Source: Narthecium ossifragum (lineage: Eukaryota > Streptophyta > Magnoliopsida > Dioscoreales > Nartheciaceae). Taken from it: 64,000 bases of DNA. The notes below the pieces were generated by a model. The model was given only the letters and a program-made list of their open reading frames with translations, made no database searches and was not told the origin of the DNA. A program made the position numbers and the translations under genes. Shown here piece after piece: positions 1 through 11,782 of this stretch (positions within the stretch are counted from its first letter, which is position 1; each line of letters opens with the position of its first letter). Where the stretch lies: contig OY986969.1 in NCBI GenBank assembly GCA_963920575.1, positions 16,043,288 to 16,107,287 of the forward strand, in the 5' to 3' direction.

Positions 1-2813
1 CTTGTTATGGCTTATTAGCTTAGAGAAACCTACCCTAATCCTAAGATTAGGCCATAGGATTGCATCGGGGTTGGATTTATTGTGCTTGCCCTGTTTTCCG
101 GCGACATTTGCTCTGTTTTTCGGTGATGTTTTAGTACTCTCGGTTCTGCTGTGTTTTCGATGAGTGCTATGCTATGAGATGTGGGTTGTTTGCCTGTTTT
201 CCTTGCTATTCCTGGCTGGTTGGTTTCTTGCCGATGCGAGCTTTCGGTTCTACTACTTTCCCTTATTTTCCGGCGAACTCCTTCTTCCTCCTTGTCTTAA
301 TGAGGGTTGCCCCCTTTTCTTTGGAAATGCCAAGTTTTGCCTTGCCCTGTCTTGTTGGATTTCTACGGTGCCTATTTTGATTTGGAGTTGTTGGGTTTGA
401 TTTGGATTTCCGGTGATCCCTTCTCCCACTCCGGTGACTGCCCCTCCCTCCTCTGCGTGATGCATCCTCTATGCCCTGTATTCCATGATTTTCCGGCGAT
501 CCCCTCTTCTCCCCTGCTTTCTTGTAGCTGCGGGCCTGATTGGTGCTATGCCAGGCTCTATTTCTCTCCCCTGTTCTCTTGTGGTTTTATGCCATGCTTA
601 TCTACGGTATCCTCTAGCCCCTCCACGTTTCGATGCTTGCTTCCATGCCTTGCTAAGATCTATGGATTGATCAATCACTCTGCTTCTTCTTCGATTTATG
701 TTCTATCTCCTGTCTTGATGGTTCCTTAACGATAGTTCTTAGATCTAATATTCGTAATATGTTCTCCTATCTGTAGTAGTGTTGGATCTATGGCTTGATA
801 GCATGTGGATGGGTTTGATAAGGTTTTAATCCAACTATTCTCGGATTTTCGCTGTTTTCCTCAAACCCTCATTTGCAGCCACTTCTTCGACGAGCTGCTC
901 TTTATCCGTGTGGAATCTCGTGATGCTTCCTTCACAAAAGTTGTAGACCTTCGAGTCTACGTTCAGATGGCTCTCATTTCACATTTTTCTGATTTTTATA
1001 CGATTTATGGTGAACTATCTATCAATCTGCGACGAAGCTGACTTTGACGAGTTTTTGAGTTCTCATCGATTCGTGTTGGATTTCGGTCTCGGATTGACTT
1101 GATTCTTTGATATGTCATCGATTGCCATGTTAGGATACTCGCTTGGTATCAAGGATGAAATTTTTTATGAATGTTTTACGGGATTTCTAGTAGATCTAGC
1201 TTTATGTCTTGTATAGGCGAACTATCCTAATTCCATGTTTTTCATGCCATATAAGCTTTATATAGTTCTTATGAGTATTTAAAATTATCGCATGATTTCC
1301 TACAGATTTTCGAGGGAATCATGGAAGCTTTATGCTGAGATTTTATGCTTGTGTAACTCTAGGTCTCATTTATGCAAGTTGCTATCCTTTACGAAATCGA
1401 TATAATCTATGCTATGTATGCTACCATTCTAAGCATGCTATGTTAGAGTAAATGCTTGCATGTATAAGCCTAGGGCCGGCGGTGTGCCCGTTTATATTTC
1501 TTTGTGGGAATGTTTATATTTTGCGGGCCAGTGGTGCCCTGTGAATTGGTTAGTTGGGGGTGTTCTCCATTGTGCAATTTCGGGCTGACGGTGGTGCATG
1601 CCGTCGTAATGCCGAAATTTCGATTGAATTGCGTGTTTGCTTGTTTACGGCCTGTGTTGCCGTATTTGTGTTAGATAGATCTTTAATTGCTAGATAGAAC
1701 TTTATTTGATGTAGACCCATGCTATGCTTACCCTTCGGCAAGCTTGACACTTCGCCTAGCCCGTGTATGTTGTTTTGGCATATTGTTGCATGCTTCTATT
1801 TCTGTATTCCTGTGCCTGAGCATTGCAAGCATCTGATTGCATTAGAGGCATTCAGGTTAGGTGGTAGGCGATGATTAGTTGAGGATTTAGGTAAGATTGT
1901 GTTGATGTGATCATGTATCATATTTGAGGACATTAAGTAGTTGACTTGAATCGTGGTTCTTGAGGTGTAGTGGTCATGTCATGGTTTCAGAACGGTGTGC
2001 TCTGTAGGGTTTACGCTCCATGATGTGTCCTACCTCCGTTGTTATGTTTCCCCGTGCATGGTGGATGAGAACGTGGTAGGCGGCGGGGTAGCGGCGATAC
2101 ACTCGCACTGTGTCCTAGCCCGTTGTGCTCACCACCTTGCTTCGCCGATAGGGTTGTGACCCTTGGGAATAGGGACGGCGGTTGGTACAGGAGTTACCAA
2201 CCCTGTGTCCGTACCCTGGAGTAGGTTGTGGGCGTAGAGAGAGTCCCCTTGACCCGTGATGAGACCCGACATATTTGCAGTTCCCTTTCCTTGAGTGTGA
2301 CGTAGAGTAGAACCTTACTGGGCATTATTGCTCACCCTACCTGGGCTGCATCGGCGATGCAGGTCGATGCAGTTCCTTCTTTCATGTGTTCCTTTAGAAG
2401 ATGGTGTGGTATTTCGAGGTGATCGAGGACTTGGAGTTTCGAGGAGTTCTTGTACAGAAAATTTACAGTTTTCATCATTGATGTATAATTTGATGTATTC
2501 AAGAACAAAATTGTATGGTTATTAATTCAATTGTATTTGAGAAAGGTTGTCATATTATTGATGTAGACATTTGAGAAATGTAATGATTAGTTATTTTCAA
2601 TGTTACCATTGTACAAGTTGAAATTGTAGATTGTACAGATTTCTTGTGCTATAGATATAAAGGGGATTCTGCCGAAATTTTTTCTGTATGAATTTGAGGA
2701 TTAAATTGTTTAAATTCATAGCAGTTATATACTTGTGCGCCAATTGATGATGTAAACAGGTTTAGGTGGCTCACGCCTCGATCTGGATGGGTTTTCTGGG
2801 TCGGGGTGTGACA
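1..2813 (+). mobile_element. Long LTR, 3' part (duplicate of 21790-24602)
   Basis: This is the 3' four-fifths of the long LTR described at 21107-24602. It ends with GGGTCGGGGTGTGACA at 2813, the family 3' terminus. A predicted splice-acceptor-like TGCAG lies near 2360. No protein gene is supported in it. Small reading frames here have no recognisable domain. Confidence 0.75.
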
Positions 2814-5223
2814 ATGTGAACATGTGCATTAGGATATGTCAAGTCATCCTTAAATCATGGTAAAAGTGTTAAAATATAGAAATGAGGTCATGCATATCAA
2901 AAATTTACTATCCCTTATATGACATACAAGTCTCAAAATAATTCATAAGATAAATTTCTAAAATAAGCATATTTGTCAAATCATATCATAATTTCATTCT
3001 TTTGACATATTTTAAGGGATGTATAATATTTGATTTCTAAAAATAATAAGAATTAAATTCATTGAATCTACCCCCCAACTTAAATATAATTGTCCCCAAT
3101 CACACTAAGTCATACAAATAAAGTAAGGAATAAAGGATAGAGATCACCATAAAATATTGCGCCATATGTAAATGGCTCAAACATTGTAATCACTACACCG
3201 CCCACTAGAAGAATACGTCGTCATTGAATAAATTCATGTCTCTAGAAGATATTAAAAGAATACAACCATATAAATCACCATAAAACATTAGAGACATTTA
3301 TAAAGACTTATGAATAACCCCCTGATCGATCTATATAAGATTTGCATAATTCACTTTTTAACGATTTCCAAATGAACACCTACCATTAAAAATACCTTTC
3401 CAAAAGATAAAATAGAATACAATGGAAAATATATCAATAATAGCAAAAAGGTATAAAGGAAACATTTGGCAGAAGATCCTTTGTATTAATTGAACATAAA
3501 ACTTTGATGATGACTCATCTACATGCGGCCAAGTATAAAATATAATTCAAAAAAAAACTCACTACACTAGCATCTCTATAGCAAACCAACTCACCACAAT
3601 AAAAGAAAACCTAGAAAAGCAATCATCCACTAAAATAGTCTGCAAAACTCCTCATTCATCATCCATCTCGTCCTCGCTGTCTTCGTCTTCAGAATCATAG
3701 TCACTAGGCATCGGGGTCGACGGAGGGTCAGGGGCATCCGACGCATATGGTGACTCAAGGGGTGTCAGAAGAGCAGGGTTAATAAGGGAACATGGAGGCA
3801 CTATGATTGTGGAACCGCCGGGACTCTGAAAACATACCCTGGGATCATCAAGGTTTGGAGCATACTGAATGTCATATACGACGCGGGCAACAAACCCGTA
3901 GGAGGTAACGGTCCATAGAACTCAACACCATCGGGGTATGCATCAGAGGAATCAACAGGTGCAGCAGCTTCAGAAACTACTCTAGGTGGAAAGCATAAGA
4001 CCGTTGGTGGCGATGGTGGTGTCGAGGAATCGACAGTGCTCATGGAGTCATTGTCTGAGGAGAACCACGACGCCTGCGACAGTGGAGATCCAGGCGTGAA
4101 TTCGGACCTCGGGGAGTGGGGCGAACTATGATCAGAAGAGTAGGAGGATTGACTCGATCTAGACATATTGAAATTTGGTGATCCGGCTAGGCCTGACGAG
4201 GGGTGTGATGCGTGTCTGCGAAGAATTGAGCAAAAACTTGTCGCATGAGACGGTAAAGGAACAGAGTGAAGCTTGGGTGGAAACGGCGGAGCACACCGGT
4301 GTCGGAAGAGAATATTTCAAAGAGAGTAGGGGGTGATGACGGAAAGGTGGAAGAGGGTGGAAGAGGAAGGCGGTGGCCTGGTTGTGGAAGATGAAGGAAA
4401 GTGGTGATTGGGTTGGTCGCTGAGAGGAAACAGACATGGGAGCAGAGCAGGAATCAGATGATGGAGCAGGGGTGACGATTGAAGAGGAAGAGATACCATA
4501 GGAAGTCAGGATCGAGCAGAAATAAATAAAGACTGAACTAAAATTTGAGTTACTGTAGGAAAACGAGTAAGATTAGATTGAAATCCGATTGGAGATCCGA
4601 TCGAGCAGAAAAATTGTTATTGGCGGTTTATCCGACGGTCGATCGTGAGAGTGGGTGATTTTTGGACACTAAGGCGACGGTCGACCGTGTGATGACAAAA
4701 TAAGCCGACGGTCGATGCGATGGCCAATCGGCCGATCGACCGTGAATGATAAGATTTGGTTGAGGAGGAGACGGTCGATCATGGCATCGACCTTGAGAAG
4801 CCTTTTTCGTGACAGAGGCTCACGGACGATGCAATGGTCGATGCAACGGTCGATGCGACGGTCCACTGTGAGCTGCGTGATTTAGTGGAGGCGGTGACGG
4901 TCGATTTGGCGGTCGATGGGACGGTCGACCGTGGTTCAACAAAATTCAATTTTTCTAGATATGATGATTATTATAAGAAAATAACAGAAACATATAGGAA
5001 ACACAAAAAAAAATATGAGAAAAATCCTAAATATTAGAGAAAAATCTAAAAGGTTAAGGAAAAATAAAATAAAACTGGGTTACCTCCCAGGAAGCGCGTA
5101 ATTTTACGTCTTTCGCTCGACACCCCTGCAGGAGGTCAGTGATAGCTTGAGTCCGTCAGTTCGACGGATTCAATAACATCGCCATGAGCAATGTCCTCCA
5201 CATAGTGTTTTAATCTATGATCA
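2814..5223 (-). mobile_element. Athila-like 3' internal noncoding region (duplicate)
   Basis: Read on the minus strand this lies downstream of the Athila integrase. It contains the purine-rich word that reads CCCCCCAACTT on the plus strand near 3070, common in this lineage, and AT-rich spacer. Weak serine- and proline-rich frames occur at 3801-4166 and 4159-4437 on the minus strand without a known domain. The palindrome cluster at 4611-4936 is listed separately. Confidence 0.5.
4611..4936. repeat. GGTCGA palindrome cluster (duplicate of 26400-26725)
   Basis: About a dozen occurrences of ACGGTCGA or its partner TCGACCGT lie within roughly 320 bases, several as full palindromes such as CGGTCGACCG (centre about 4682). 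Near 4771-4792 two half sites face each other as GGTCGAT...ATCGACC, able to form a short hairpin. Spacing is irregular, unlike the GATCGATC clusters elsewhere in the window. Confidence 0.8.
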
Positions 5224-6177
5224 TTAACTAGTAAATATTTTTTTTGTATGCGGATGTCGAATTTCTATAGCGCCATGTGGAAATACTCTATTTATAATAA
5301 ATGACCATGACCATTTAGAACGTAATTTACCTGAAAAAAGACGCAATTTAGCATTGAAAAGCCAAACTTTCTGACCGACATCAAAAGTCCTCCTTGAAAT
5401 ATGTTTATCATTGAAGGCCTTTGTTTTATCTTTATAAATTTTGGAATTCAAATATGCCTCATTACGAATTTCCTCAAGTTCATATAAACTAAGTTTCCTA
5501 TGTGTTGTGATGGCATTGGTATCAGTATTGAGCTTTTTAATGGCCCACATAGCTCGATGTTCTAATTCTACGGGCAAATGACAAGTTTTGCCAAACACTA
5601 ATCGATATGGGCACATACCAATAGACGTTTTATAAGCCGTCCTATAAGCCCACAGTGCATCATCTTGCTTAGTGGCCAAATCTGTGCGGCCAATGCGAAC
5701 AGTTTTCTCTAATATGCGCTTTATTTCCCTATTAGAACGTTCTACTTGACCACTAGTCTGAGGATGATAGGGAGTGGCTACTTTATGTGAGATAGAATAC
5801 TTTCTAAGGATGGAAGCAAAATGTTGATTATTAAAATAAGAACCACCATCGCTAATAATCGCACGAGGACAACCAAATCTAGATAAGATATTACTTTGAA
5901 GAAATTTAACCACAACTCTATGATCATTAGATTTGGTTGCTATAGGTTCTACCCATTTAGAAACATAGTCAACAGCTACAAGGATATACTGAAAAACAAA
6001 GGAATATGGAAAGGGTCCCATGAAATCAATACCCCAAATATCAAAGATATCGGTAACCAAAATCGGAGTTTGAGGCATCTTGTTCCTACGAGAGATATTT
6101 TCAGTTTTCTGACATCGAATGCAGGATTGGCAAAAATTATGAATCCGTAAAAATCGTAGGCCAATAAAATCCACTTT
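5224..6177 (-). pseudogene. Athila-like integrase (duplicate of 27013-27966)
   Basis: This open 316-codon stretch is identical to 27013-27963, where the domain content is described. It shows the end of the zinc-finger region ([14 protein letters not shown]), the core with [17 protein letters not shown] and [12 protein letters not shown], and the Athila-typical [14 protein letters not shown]. It is only the integrase part of a broken pol: frames upstream contain stops. Confidence 0.85.
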
Positions 6178-6371
6178 GTAGAACTTTTACAGCGGTTTTC
6201 TTTCTTGATAAATTACCATCACATGCATGAGTATGGCAGAAAGTGAGAATGCCATGAATTTCTGACTCGAGCACACATCATCTAATTACTTGATTAGAGG
6301 AATGTTTAAACAATTCAGAGTCTTCCCATATATAAAATTTAATTTGAGAAAAGAATCTATCTTTAGCATTT

Positions 6372-6662
6372 TTAGACCATGAATCGGGAAGCTTGCCTGA
6401 AACAAAATAATTCACTATCTTTCACCTGAAAGAGATGCTCATCTGGAAAGGAATTATTAACATGAGTGTTATCAAGAATATGTTCCAAAGGAAGGAGTGA
6501 CAAGTGATCAGCAACTATATTTTCTGAACCTTTCTTATCCCTAATCTCTAGATCAAATTCTTGCAAAAGTAAGATCCAGCGAATCAGTCTAGGTTTGGCA
6601 TCCTTTTTAGCTAAAAGATATCGCAAGGCAGCATGATCAGTGTAGATAAGTATTTTGGTACC
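6372..6662 (-). pseudogene. Athila-like RNase H, cut by the assembly gap
   Basis: Minus-strand frame with [34 protein letters not shown] and [11 protein letters not shown], the second half of a Ty3/gypsy RNase H. It is truncated by the N run at 6663. The intact counterpart is at 28161-28671. Confidence 0.85.
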
Positions 6663-6862
6663 NNNNNNNNNNNNNNNNNNNNNNNNNNNNNNNNNNNNNN
6701 NNNNNNNNNNNNNNNNNNNNNNNNNNNNNNNNNNNNNNNNNNNNNNNNNNNNNNNNNNNNNNNNNNNNNNNNNNNNNNNNNNNNNNNNNNNNNNNNNNNN
6801 NNNNNNNNNNNNNNNNNNNNNNNNNNNNNNNNNNNNNNNNNNNNNNNNNNNNNNNNNNNNNN
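6663..6862. other. Assembly gap, 200 Ns
   Basis: A run of exactly 200 N. The round number suggests a fixed-size scaffold placeholder rather than a measured gap. Sequence left of it duplicates 21790-28451; sequence right of it belongs to a different element. Confidence 0.99.
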
Positions 6863-7484
6863 ATACCAACATGCATACAAGTAGATCTACTCAAATAAAA
6901 CACAGGCAAACCCAAAGCTCTCAAAAACCAAAACAACAAATAGGTAGGATCCCTATCTAAACTAGAGCAGCTTCAATCCGCGATGCTGAGCCTAGGATCA
7001 TCCTTAATCTCCTCCGAAATCTCGCCAGATTTGAGCTCAAGAACAGCGGATTTGAAAAAGAGAAATAAGAAGGGGGTGGCATCCGTTTTATAGATAAACA
7101 AACGACCTTATGAATGATCGATCATTCTTCAGATCTTTCTTGACGATGCACTATGACTTCCAGGCACTAAATGATCGATCTTTCTAGTAAGGAATGATCG
7201 ATCATTTTATGCAGAAAGCTAGACTTGGGCTAGAACACAAGCCCAAGCCCGAATCTTCCGATCCCGGGTACACCTAACCATTCAAATCAACCATTAACAC
7301 AAACACGATCAATGTTTGCACACGCGGATGTGAAACAAACCAAAAAAACATAATCTACCAAATTGTCCTTGCGGTTCATGAAACAATACTATCCACCGGA
7401 TCACGCACTCTACGCGAAACAAGCAAACGAGCCAAGGGCCCGACCTAGACGGTCGATCCAGGAGTAGAGGGGCAGGTCCTCACA
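6863..7484 (-). mobile_element. Long LTR, 5' end only, minus strand
   Basis: The plus strand ends in AGGTCCTCACA at 7484, the reverse complement of the family 5' terminus TGTGAGGACCT. Internal to it are the family's conserved landmarks: the 'gtgtgaaac...ccaaattg' block, a TATA-like TTTTATAGATAAAC near 7083 (reverse strand) and GATCGATC palindromes centred about 7119, 7176 and 7199. The 3' portion is lost in the gap. The base run after it, CGACC (7485-7489), should be one copy of its target-site duplication. Confidence 0.8.
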
Positions 7485-7512
7485 CGACCAATCTCTCTGC
7501 TTCCCAGAAGAA

Positions 7513-7857
7513 GAAAATGTCAAAGTCCATGAGATTATCACACGCTCTGGGCGACCACTTCTGGATTCTCAACCACCACGGGAGAGAAACTTGGTGTCGC
7601 AAGCAGTGCAAGCTACATCCCAAAATAATGTGAACTCTAAGAAGTCAGTAAAGTACAATGTAATTTCCCATTTAATGAAAATACCATCACCGGTTAGCGG
7701 CTATGATGCCCTGCGTCTCTCCTCTAAACTCCACAAGTCTCTTATTATCGCTTTATCTTTTCCCAATGATTACCGGGAGGAAATCCCCCAAAATGATGTC
7801 CCTGTAATCAAAACTCTAAACATAGAATTTACTGATGATGAACTGCTACTTGGCTGA
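7513..7857 (+). pseudogene. Tat gag-protease junction fragment
   Basis: The frame reads through HEIITRSGRPLLDSQ, then KYNVISHLMKIPSPVSGYDAL and a block ending NIEFTDDELLLG before a TGA. This pattern (a 'sitting' segment that precedes the protease in Tat elements) places it just upstream of the aspartic protease at 7921. The TGA at 7855-7857 separates the two, so the polyprotein is broken here. There is no start of its own; the real gag start is missing with the left part of the element. Confidence 0.65.
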
Positions 7858-8635
7858 AAACCACATAATAGGGCACTATTAGTAACTGGGGACATCGATG
7901 ATATACCCACATCACGTATAATGCTAGATTGTGGGTCAGCTATTAACCTCTTGCCACTCAAAACACTTCATAAACTGGGGTACGACACCCTAGACTTAAC
8001 AGCTAGTAATATTGTAGTGCAAGGCTTCAAGCAAGCCGATCAGCAAGTCCTCGGATCAATACGCCTAGTCCTGAAATTCCAAGACTTGGCCACAAGTGTT
8101 GCCTTTCATATCAATGATGCTTGTACCTCCTATACTGCGTTACTAGGAAGACCTTGGCTCCATGAGTACAAGGTCGTCCCTTCAACGCTTCACCAATGTT
8201 TCAAGTACCAAACCCCTGAAGGTGATGTCAAGAGGGTGTTTGTCGATACGAAGCCCTTCACACCAGGGGAGGCGTTCTTTGCAGATGCCAAGTTCTACTT
8301 GGAGCCACCCTTGAAGCTGAAGACACCTATCGCCACACCTCCTACGGAAATGGGTTTCACAGAGAAGTTCACAACAGAGGCTCAACAAGGAAAGAAGTCT
8401 CCAGAAAAGAAAACAAATCGCTACATTCCAGGTATCCAGAGGAAAGCAGGGGACCCTATATTCAAAGTCATTGAAGAGAAACTCTCAAAGACTATTCTTC
8501 AAGACTTCCCCATACCCCTCCCCAAAATGGTTCCATCACATGTAAAGCCTCTACCAATTAAAGAAGAAGGTCAGTCAAGTGAACACAATAGGGAAACAAA
8601 ATATAATCACCCCACCCCATTAACTTAGTCTAAGC
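7858..8635 (+). pseudogene. Tat aspartic protease domain
   Basis: From 7921 the frame is open for 235 codons. The active-site region is LDCGSAINLLP: the usual D-T/S-G triad reads D-C-G here. About 60 residues on comes ALLGRPWLH, the usual second signature of plant Ty3/gypsy proteases. The C-terminal half is a poorly conserved linker to reverse transcriptase ending at a stop near 8628. The protease would cleave the gag-pol polyprotein within the particle. Whether D-C-G is still active cannot be told from sequence. Confidence 0.75.
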
Positions 8636-9019
8636 ATTTATGGTCCAATCTGCCCCCAAGAGGTCATTTCTGCCTATATCGTTCTATGACGAGAAGTTGC
8701 TTCACATGATGACTCAAATGGGGTATGATATCAATTCTGGCAAAGGCTTATGTGGAGGTCGTGGTAAAAAGTAACCTTTTGAGGATATCCTTTCATAGGA
8801 ACAAATAAAGGTTATCCAATATGGAGAAGAACTACCCTTCCACAAGGCAGGACTTGGATATCAATTCCAAGTCTGCATGACTTCTACAGAGCTTGTTGAT
8901 CTCCAAGAAGCGCCTCCTCAACTTGAAGATGGTGGTCAAGCAATTGTTGATGAGCTTGAAGAAATCAACCTAGGGACAGATGATGATCCCGCCCCACTTT
9001 CATTCGCGCTCACATGATG

Positions 9020-10130
9020 CCAAGCGAAAGGGAACAATATATGACCTTCCTCCGTCAGAATAAAGATGTGTTCACGTGGAACTGCAAATAAATGCCAGGC
9101 TTGGATACCGGTGTTGTTGTTCATCGCCTCTCAATAAAGGAAGACATCCATCCAATCAAGCAGCCTTAATGGCATTTTCGACCATAGTTGATCCCCAAGA
9201 TCATCGCAGAAGTAGACAAACTCATTAAAGCAAACTTCATTCGAGAGTTTCAATATCCCAAGTGGCTATCAAATATTATACTTGTAAAGGAGAAAAATGG
9301 CCAGCTTAGACTCTGTATAGATTTCAGAGATTTAAACAAAGCATGTTCAAAGAATGATTTCCCGCTGCCCATATCCGAACTCATAGTGGATGCAACAACT
9401 GGTCATGAAATCCTTTCTTTCATGGATGGATACTCAGGCTACAACCAGATAAAAATGGCATAAAAAGATGAGGAACTCACGGCTTTTCGTACACCCAAAG
9501 GAATATTTTGTTACACATTGATGCCATTCGGGTTGAAAAATGCCGGAGCTACCTATCAAAGAGCTATGACATTTATTTTAGTGAACTTCTACACGACATC
9601 GTAGAATGCTAAGTCGATGACCTGGTGGTGAAAATGAAGCATCGACAAGATCATTTCAAACACCTAACCGAAGTCTTCCATAGACCGAGGCGGGTTAATT
9701 TGAAAATGAACCCCATGAAGTGTGTGTTCGGTATCACATCAGGGAAGCTCTTTGGCTTTGTAGTACGTAGAAGAGAAATCGAAGTCGACCCTTCTAAAGT
9801 CAAGGCCATTCTAGAAATGCAACCACCACAGAATTTTCATGAACTCAAGAGTCTTCAAGGTCGGCTGGCTTATATTCGAAAATTCATCTCAAACTTGGCG
9901 GGACGCTGCAAACCCTTTTCTCACCTAATGAAGAAAGGGACACCCTTTGAGTGGGATGAAATATGTCAAAATGCATTCCAAAGCATTAAAGAGTACTTAA
10001 TCAATCCACCAGTGCTTGCCTCTCCTATCAAAGGAAAGTCTTTGATCCTATATACGACAACCTCTCCTGGATCACTTGGCGCCCTACTGGCACAACAGGA
10101 CAATGAAGGCAAAATTGGCTATGTTATTAT
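9020..10130 (+). pseudogene. Tat reverse transcriptase, active-site codon lost
   Basis: Open piece 9188-9463 contains LRLCIDFRDLNKACSKNDFP and the FMDGYSGYNQIKMA motif, followed by a TAA. The next segment shows TPKGIFCYTLMPFGLKNAGATYQRAM, then a frame problem. The catalytic Y-V-D-D box reads C-stop-V-D-D around 9608-9621, so the first residue is a TAA codon. Piece 9625-10130 carries the thumb with DPSKVKAILEMQPPQN and SLQGRLAYIRKFISNLAG. The enzyme would copy the element RNA into DNA; this copy cannot. Confidence 0.85.
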
Positions 10131-10860
10131 CCCAATTCGATATAACATATGTTTCGTAGAAGGCAGTCAAGGGACAAGCTTTGGCTGACTTCCTTGCCAC
10201 CTATCCAATCCCATATGATGAAGTCCTGAATGATGACCTTCCAAACGAAGAAGTCTTCATGACTTATATTCAGTCCTCTTGGGAAATGTACTTTGACGGA
10301 GCTTGAAGGCTGTCAGGAGCGAGGGCGGGATTGATCTTTGTTACTCCAGAACAACCTCTCATCACATACTCTTTTACATTGACATCTGCTTCATCCAACA
10401 ATATGACAGAATATGAAGCTTTCATTATAGGCTTGGAGATAGCCTCAAAAATGAGGATGGATCCACTTATAGCCTATGGAGACTCCCAACTCATTGTGAA
10501 TCAACTTTTCGGCATGTATGCCGTCAAAAAGGAAGAATTAGTTCCATACTATCAAAAAGCCAAATGACTCATTAGCTCTTTCAAGGAGCTGAAGATCCAA
10601 CATGTCCCAAGGTCACAAAACCAAAGGCAGATACATTGGCTAGTCTCGTTGTAGCTATGTCCCTTTCACCTACAGAAGTACTAGAAATCAGAGTAGAGAA
10701 AGGACAAGCCCTTCCCCCTCTGCTCGAAGAAATTCGAACTAAACAACTACCAGTGCTCATCAATGCCATCACCACATCTGAAGTTAATATAGAAGATTGG
10801 AGAACCCCGCTTTCAGATTATCTCATGTCTGGAGCGCTCTCTTCTGATGCCCAAGAAAGA
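10130..10860 (+). pseudogene. Tat RNase H remnant plus archaeal-type RNase H
   Basis: The first RNase H is internally deleted: the frame jumps from GKIGYVII into the linker that reads QALADFLATYPIP after a frameshift near 10160. The second, archaeal-type RNase H starts near 10289 (MYFDGA, with a stop after it) and shows AGLIFVTPEQPL, NNMTEYEAFIIGLEIA and AYGDSQLIVNQL, giving the D, E and D catalytic positions. A TGA follows at 10565-10567. The dual arrangement is the diagnostic of the Tat lineage. Confidence 0.8.
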
Positions 10861-11772
10861 TAGAAGCTGAGAAAAAGAGCGACAAAGCACACATATATCG
10901 ACAACACACTTTATAGAAGATCCTTCGACGGGCTCTTGCTGCGATGTGTCTCCAGTGAAGAAGTAGCATAAGCTCTCGAAGAAGTTCATTCGGGCGTATG
11001 TGGAGCACATCAATCTGGCCCCAAGTTATACCACCAGTTGAAACACTTGGGATACTATTGGCCTTCCATGGTGCGAGACTCCATTAAACATGCTAGGAAA
11101 TGTCATGTGTGCCAAATTCACGCTGACTTCATACATATGCCTCCGGAGCCACTTCATCCTACAAGTGTATCCTGGCCTTTCGAGGCATGAGGATTGGATG
11201 TAGTCGGCCCTATTCAACCTTCTTCGTCAAGGGGGCATTGCTATATCCTGGCGGCAACAACTTACTTCTCCAAATGGGCGGAAGCAATCCCCTTGAAAGT
11301 TGTGAGGGCTGAAACAGTGGTACTTTTCATCAAAACACAGATTGTGTACCGATTCAGAGTCCCGGCAAGACTCATCTCGAACAACGGCACACCATTCAAA
11401 AATTGAAATGTAGAAAAATTCTATGCCAAGTTCAAAATTAAACACCATTTTTCTTCGGCATATATCGCCGTAGCCAATGGACAAGTAGAAGCTTTCAATA
11501 AGGTTCTTTGCAAGCTCCTAAAGAAAGTAGTCACAAAAGCAAGAAAGAGTGGCACAAAAAACTGCTGGAGAACCTATGGGTATATCGCACCACAGTAAGA
11601 ACTCCAATGGGGGCAACCCATTATTCTCTTATCTTCGAAGGTGAAGCTGTCCTTCCCCTCGAAGTGCAGATCCCTTCTCTCGGAGTAGCTTTGCAAGGAC
11701 ATCTGACAGAAGACCAAATGGCCAAATTAAGACTTGAAGAGCTCGATAGCTTGGAAGAAAAGCGGCTGGTGG
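10861..11772 (+). pseudogene. Tat integrase, N-terminal and core domains
   Basis: The zinc-binding region shows EEVHSGVCGAH and ARKCHVCQIHADF. The core begins GLDVVGPIQPSSSRG (first Asp). The second catalytic position reads ISNNGTPF where Tat integrases have ISDNGTPF, so Asp is replaced by Asn. The third is ANGQVEAFNK (Glu). A TGA interrupts at 11404-11406 and a frameshift occurs near 11500. Integrase would insert the cDNA into chromatin; this one is inactive. It is interrupted right after codons VAQ by the foldback transposon. Confidence 0.8.
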
Positions 11773-11782
11773 CCCAATAGAG

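Larger units (their letters stand above)
1..6662. repeat. 6.66-kb duplicate of 21790-28451 ending at the N gap
   Basis: Every base compared by eye and every translated frame in this stretch matches 21790-28451 at a constant offset of 21789. The match includes decayed pseudogene frames, which would drift quickly in real copies. It ends exactly at the N run, while the partner continues past 28451. The duplicate starts inside a long LTR and ends in an Athila RNase H. The simplest reading is two overlapping contigs or haplotigs scaffolded side by side; a very recent true duplication is the alternative. Confidence 0.9.

Noticed and set aside
164..729. Hydrophobic small proteins in several plus frames (also 21953-22518)
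   Set aside because: Overlapping frames in pyrimidine-rich LTR sequence; no conservation with the aligned LTR at 12800-15641.
3801..4437. Host gene encoding a serine-rich protein (also at 25590-26226)
   Set aside because: No domain, no intron structure, overlapping small frames, and the position is inside Athila noncoding DNA. Kept only as a low-confidence ORF.
6611..6960. Frames running through the N gap
   Set aside because: They exist only because Ns do not translate to stops.
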